A DNA stretch of 34,021 nt from an uncultured Clostridia bacterium. GTDB lineage: Bacteria > Bacillota > Clostridia > Christensenellales > Aristaeellaceae. Of this stretch, positions 31,721 through 34,021 are shown in pieces. Position 1 is the first letter of the stretch. Each line of letters starts with the position of its first letter. Under the pieces are notes generated by a model. That model had not been told where the DNA came from and searched no databases. It saw only the letters and a list, made by a program, of their open reading frames with translations. The position numbers were made by a program, and so were the translations under genes. The stretch covers positions 1 to 34,021 of the forward strand of contig CAMJUL010000043.1 of the NCBI GenBank assembly GCA_946408995.1, read 5' to 3'.

Positions 31721-32788
31721 ATGAACCGTATCGACGCTTTCAGGGCCGAAGCCGGCCTGAAGCCGAATGAAGGCGTATATCTGACCCAGCCGTCCAATCT
31801 TTTCTATCTGACCGGGTATACCGGCGAAGGCATCCTCGCGGTCACATCCCGTTCCGTCGCCATCGTGACGGATTTCCGCTACACCGAGCAGGCGGAGCAG
31901 CAGGCCCCGGGGATCCCCGTCAAAATGATCCGGAAGGGTTTTGGCCATGGGCGCCTGGCCTGGGAAATGATGGCGGGCGAAGGGGTCGATACCGTCTATT
32001 TTGAGGACAGCCAGGTCACCGTCCGGGACTTTGAACAGCTCAAAGCCGATATGCCCGGCGCCGAATTCCGCCCCCTGAAGGATGTGGCGGAAAAAATGCG
32101 CACCGTCAAGGACGCGGACGAGGTTTCCCGCATCCGCAGGGCCTGCGCCATTTCCTGCGAGGCCTTTCAGGAGCTTTTGACCTTCGCGAAGGCCGGCATG
32201 ACCGAGCGTCAGGTGCAGCTCCATCTGGATTACACCATGCTCTCCCTGGGGGCGGAAGGGCTGGCCTTTGATACCATCGCCGCAGCCGGGGAGCACGGCA
32301 GCCTGCCCCACGCGATCCCGTCGGACCGGGTCATCCGGGAGGGCGAAATGCTTACGCTGGACTTTGGCGCCCGCTGGCACGGCTACGACGCGGACATGAC
32401 CCGCACCATTTCCTTTGGCGAGCCGGGTGTCGAAATGCGCCGGATCTACGAAACCGTGCTCCGGGCCCACCTGGAGTGCGAGGACATGCTCCGTCCCGGG
32501 GTCCGCTGTCAGGACGTGGACGCCCATGCCCGGAAGATCATCGACGATGCGGGCTACGCCGGGCGGTTTGGACACAGCCTGGGGCACGGCGTTGGCATCG
32601 ACATTCACGAGCTGCCCCGGGTGTCCATGAGCAGCGAGACCGTGCTGGAGCCCGGCCACATCGTTACGGTGGAGCCCGGCATCTACGTGCCAGGCTTGGG
32701 CGGCGTCCGCATTGAGGATACCTGCGTGATAACCGAAGACGGGTTCCAGTCCCTGGTGCCCGCCCCCAAGGAGCTTCTGATCCTGTAA
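31721..32788 (+). CDS. M24 family Xaa-Pro aminopeptidase/dipeptidase
   Basis: 355 residues from ATG 31721, with GGAGGTG about 10 nt upstream. It cleaves N-terminal residues next to proline, probably as a cytoplasmic dinuclear metalloenzyme. The N-terminal creatinase-like domain (1-120) includes NLFYLTGYTGEG. The C-terminal pita-bread domain has the five metal ligands: Asp in LTLDFGARWHGYDADMTRT (two Asp), His in GHSLGHGVGIDIHELP, Glu in VTVEPGIYVPG and Glu in GVRIEDT. Pairing of this peptidase with efp downstream is widely conserved in Bacillota (YqhT in Bacillus). Confidence 0.95.
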   Translation: MNRIDAFRAEAGLKPNEGVYLTQPSNLFYLTGYTGEGILAVTSRSVAIVTDFRYTEQAEQQAPGIPVKMIRKGFGHGRLAWEMMAGEGVDTVYFEDSQVTVRDFEQLKADMPGAEFRPLKDVAEKMRTVKDADEVSRIRRACAISCEAFQELLTFAKAGMTERQVQLHLDYTMLSLGAEGLAFDTIAAAGEHGSLPHAIPSDRVIREGEMLTLDFGARWHGYDADMTRTISFGEPGVEMRRIYETVLRAHLECEDMLRPGVRCQDVDAHARKIIDDAGYAGRFGHSLGHGVGIDIHELPRVSMSSETVLEPGHIVTVEPGIYVPGLGGVRIEDTCVITEDGFQSLVPAPKELLIL

Positions 32789-32853
32789 GCTCCCCCCTCT
32801 GGGGAAGAACCATCGGAGCCATAGGCCTTTCCACAGGAAAACGCCTATTGTGA

Positions 32854-32859
32854 TACACT
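32854..32859 (+). promoter_or_regulatory. Candidate extended -10 promoter of efp
   Basis: TGATACACT: TACACT (32854-32859) preceded by TG one base away. No good -35 hexamer is seen at 17 nt. It lies 27 nt upstream of the efp start, so efp could be transcribed apart from the peptidase gene. Confidence 0.35.
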
Positions 32860-32886
32860 CTACAAGCAAACGGAGGAATTCAAAGC

Positions 32887-33444
32887 ATGATTACGGCGGG
32901 AGATTTTAAAAAAGGCATCACCATCGAATGGGACGGCGGCGTTTGGAACATTGTTGATTTCCAGCACGTAAAGCCCGGCAAAGGCGCAGCTTTCGTACGT
33001 ACGAAGATCAAGAACGTGATGACCGGCGCGGTGGTTGAGCGCACCTTCAATCCCACCGACAAGATGCCCCGTGCCATTATCGAGACCAAGGAAATGCAGT
33101 ACCTCTACAACGATGGGGATCTTTTCTACTTTATGGATCCCGAAAGCTATGAGCAGATGCCCCTGAGCAAGGACGCGGTGGAAGACGCCATGCAGTTCGT
33201 CAAGGAAAACACCAACGTGACCATCCGTTACTTCAAGGGTCAGCCTTTCAGCGTGGAAGCCCCCAACTTTGTGGAGCTGGAAGTCACCAAGACCGAACCC
33301 GGCTTCAAGGGCGACACTGCCTCCAACACCTTCAAGCCCGCCACCGTGGAAACCGGTTACGAGCTTCAGGTGCCCCTGTTCATCAATATCGGTGACGTCA
33401 TCAAGATCGATACCCGCAACGGCGAATATCTGTCCCGTGCCTGA
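32887..33444 (+). CDS. efp: Translation elongation factor P
   Basis: 185 residues, ATG 32887 with CGGAGGAATT upstream. EF-P relieves ribosome stalling at consecutive prolines. Three beta-barrel domains are present: KOW-like domain I (1-65) carrying the modified-Lys loop KPGKGAAF with Lys32 at the tip, OB domain II (66-125, [19 protein letters not shown]) and C-terminal OB domain III (130-185, with the family pattern [35 protein letters not shown]). Length and motifs are standard. Whether Lys32 is modified, and by what enzyme, cannot be told from this window. Confidence 0.97.
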   Translation: MITAGDFKKGITIEWDGGVWNIVDFQHVKPGKGAAFVRTKIKNVMTGAVVERTFNPTDKMPRAIIETKEMQYLYNDGDLFYFMDPESYEQMPLSKDAVEDAMQFVKENTNVTIRYFKGQPFSVEAPNFVELEVTKTEPGFKGDTASNTFKPATVETGYELQVPLFINIGDVIKIDTRNGEYLSRA

Positions 33445-33465
33445 CGCGGTCCAAAGGAGCCTGTT

Positions 33466-33936
33466 ATGAGCAATCTGTCTGAAGACGCGGCCCGCATCCT
33501 CGGCCTGATCGAGGGAAGCGGCATCGATCCGGAGAGCAAGGAAGGCAAGATCCTGTCCAAGCTCGCGGACCTGGTTTATGCCATGGCCGGGGAGCTCAAT
33601 GCCCTCCGCAAGGACCATGAGGAACTGGACGATTACGTCGAAAGCATCGACAACGACTTGAGCGACCTGGAAGAAGCCTTTTTCGGCGACGAAAGGGACG
33701 AAAAGGACCGGGACGAGGACGACGGGGACGAAGACGACGAGGACGAGGACGAGGACGGGACGGTGGACTATCTCTGCCCCCATTGCGGAAACGTGATGAC
33801 CTTCTCCGTCAAGGACTTCGACTTTGACGAAGACTATCTTTGCCCCACCTGCCACAAGCCCCTCTTTCCCGAGACCCCGGAAGACGATGAGGACCCGGAG
33901 GACGACGAAGAGGACGATGACCGGGACCAGGACTAA
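33466..33936 (+). CDS. CD1247-type acidic zinc-ribbon protein
   Basis: 156 residues, ATG 33466 with AAAGGAG upstream, 21 nt after efp. The N-terminal helical domain (about 1-70; GLIEGSGIDPESKEGKIL, then ELDDYVESIDNDLSDLEEAFFG) matches the CD1247-N domain family of Clostridia. A highly acidic Asp/Glu linker (about 74-100) leads to a zinc ribbon with two CxxC knuckles, CPHC (about 104-107) and CPTC (about 126-129), and another acidic tail. Function is unknown; its position just after efp recurs in Clostridia and hints at a translation-related role, but this is inference. Confidence 0.8.
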   Translation: MSNLSEDAARILGLIEGSGIDPESKEGKILSKLADLVYAMAGELNALRKDHEELDDYVESIDNDLSDLEEAFFGDERDEKDRDEDDGDEDDEDEDEDGTVDYLCPHCGNVMTFSVKDFDFDEDYLCPTCHKPLFPETPEDDEDPEDDEEDDDRDQD

Positions 33937-33968
33937 GTTCCCGCGTTCCGCCATCGGATCCCTTTTGA

Positions 33969-34021
33969 ATCGAGTAGGAGGGGGTGATTAGCCCCCGTCC
34001 TCTCACCGCACCGTGCGTACC
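33969..34021 (-). mobile_element. 3' end of a group II intron (continues past the window edge)
   Basis: Read on the minus strand, the segment runs GGTACGCACGGTGCGGTG, AGAGGACGGGGGCTAATC, then ACCCCCTCCTACTCGAT. This is the familiar tail (domains V-VI) that follows the reverse-transcriptase gene in many bacterial group II introns: the GGGGG/CCCCC stem is domain VI-like and the CCTACTCGAT end provides the bulged-A region and the AY 3' terminus. The intron would point left, with its 3' boundary near 33969, 32 nt after the stop of the CD1247-type gene. The reverse transcriptase and 5' end lie outside. The call rests on pattern recall and a short stretch. Confidence 0.7.

Overview
The window is about 60% G+C. 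It carries compact, mostly single-copy bacterial genes with strong AGGAGG-type ribosome binding sites, TTGACA/TATAAT promoters and rho-independent terminators. Gene content (XpaC-TelA pair, DUF1292 protein, RNase Y, a DivIC-like protein next to a Ppx/GppA protein, M24 peptidase-EF-P-CD1247-type protein) points to a high-GC Bacillota of class Clostridia, probably a gut or rumen lineage. A Christensenellales-like bacterium is my guess from the style of the secretion signals; I cannot prove it from this window.

Left part (1-7823): a leftward promoter leaves the window at the very start. Then come a non-coding stretch with a 7-bp tandem repeat, xpaC-telA with its own promoter and terminator, and an MBL-fold protein/DUF1292/uvrC operon ending in a terminator that overlaps the uvrC stop codon. 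A strong promoter follows, with a roughly 300-nt apparently structured leader before rny (RNase Y).

Metal and amino-sugar part (7844-14985): a metal-responsive ArsR/SmtB repressor with an operator on its own promoter, a stand-alone HMA metallochaperone and a Zn/Cd-type P1B ATPase form one efflux operon. A 20-bp bidirectional hairpin separates it from a leftward nagA-sugar kinase-like operon. Divergent from nagA is a secreted caspase-fold protein (His/Cys dyad) with a FlgD-like C-terminal domain.

Transport part (14993-19963): a complete leftward branched-chain amino-acid ABC operon, livK-livH-livM-livG-livF, with a hairpin-rich livK-livH gap. pyrH (UMP kinase) stands alone after it. Divergent from pyrH is an acyl-CoA synthetase, which converges on a metal-dependent TIM-barrel hydrolase. 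Divergent from that are a sodium:solute symporter and a tandem ABC-ATPase-like protein whose nucleotide-binding motifs are strongly eroded.

Right part (26881-34021): a TetR regulator, a DivIC/FtsB-like membrane coiled-coil protein, a Ppx/GppA protein lacking the usual first Asp, a 908-residue membrane-anchored coiled-coil protein with nine in-phase 14-residue units, an M24 aminopeptidase, EF-P and an acidic zinc-ribbon protein. The last ~50 bases look like the 3' end of a leftward group II intron that continues outside the window. Most of the window is core-genome housekeeping. The least explained parts are the secreted caspase-like protein, the motif-less ABC protein, the rny leader and the giant coiled-coil protein. 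I did not find a clear multi-gene novel system.
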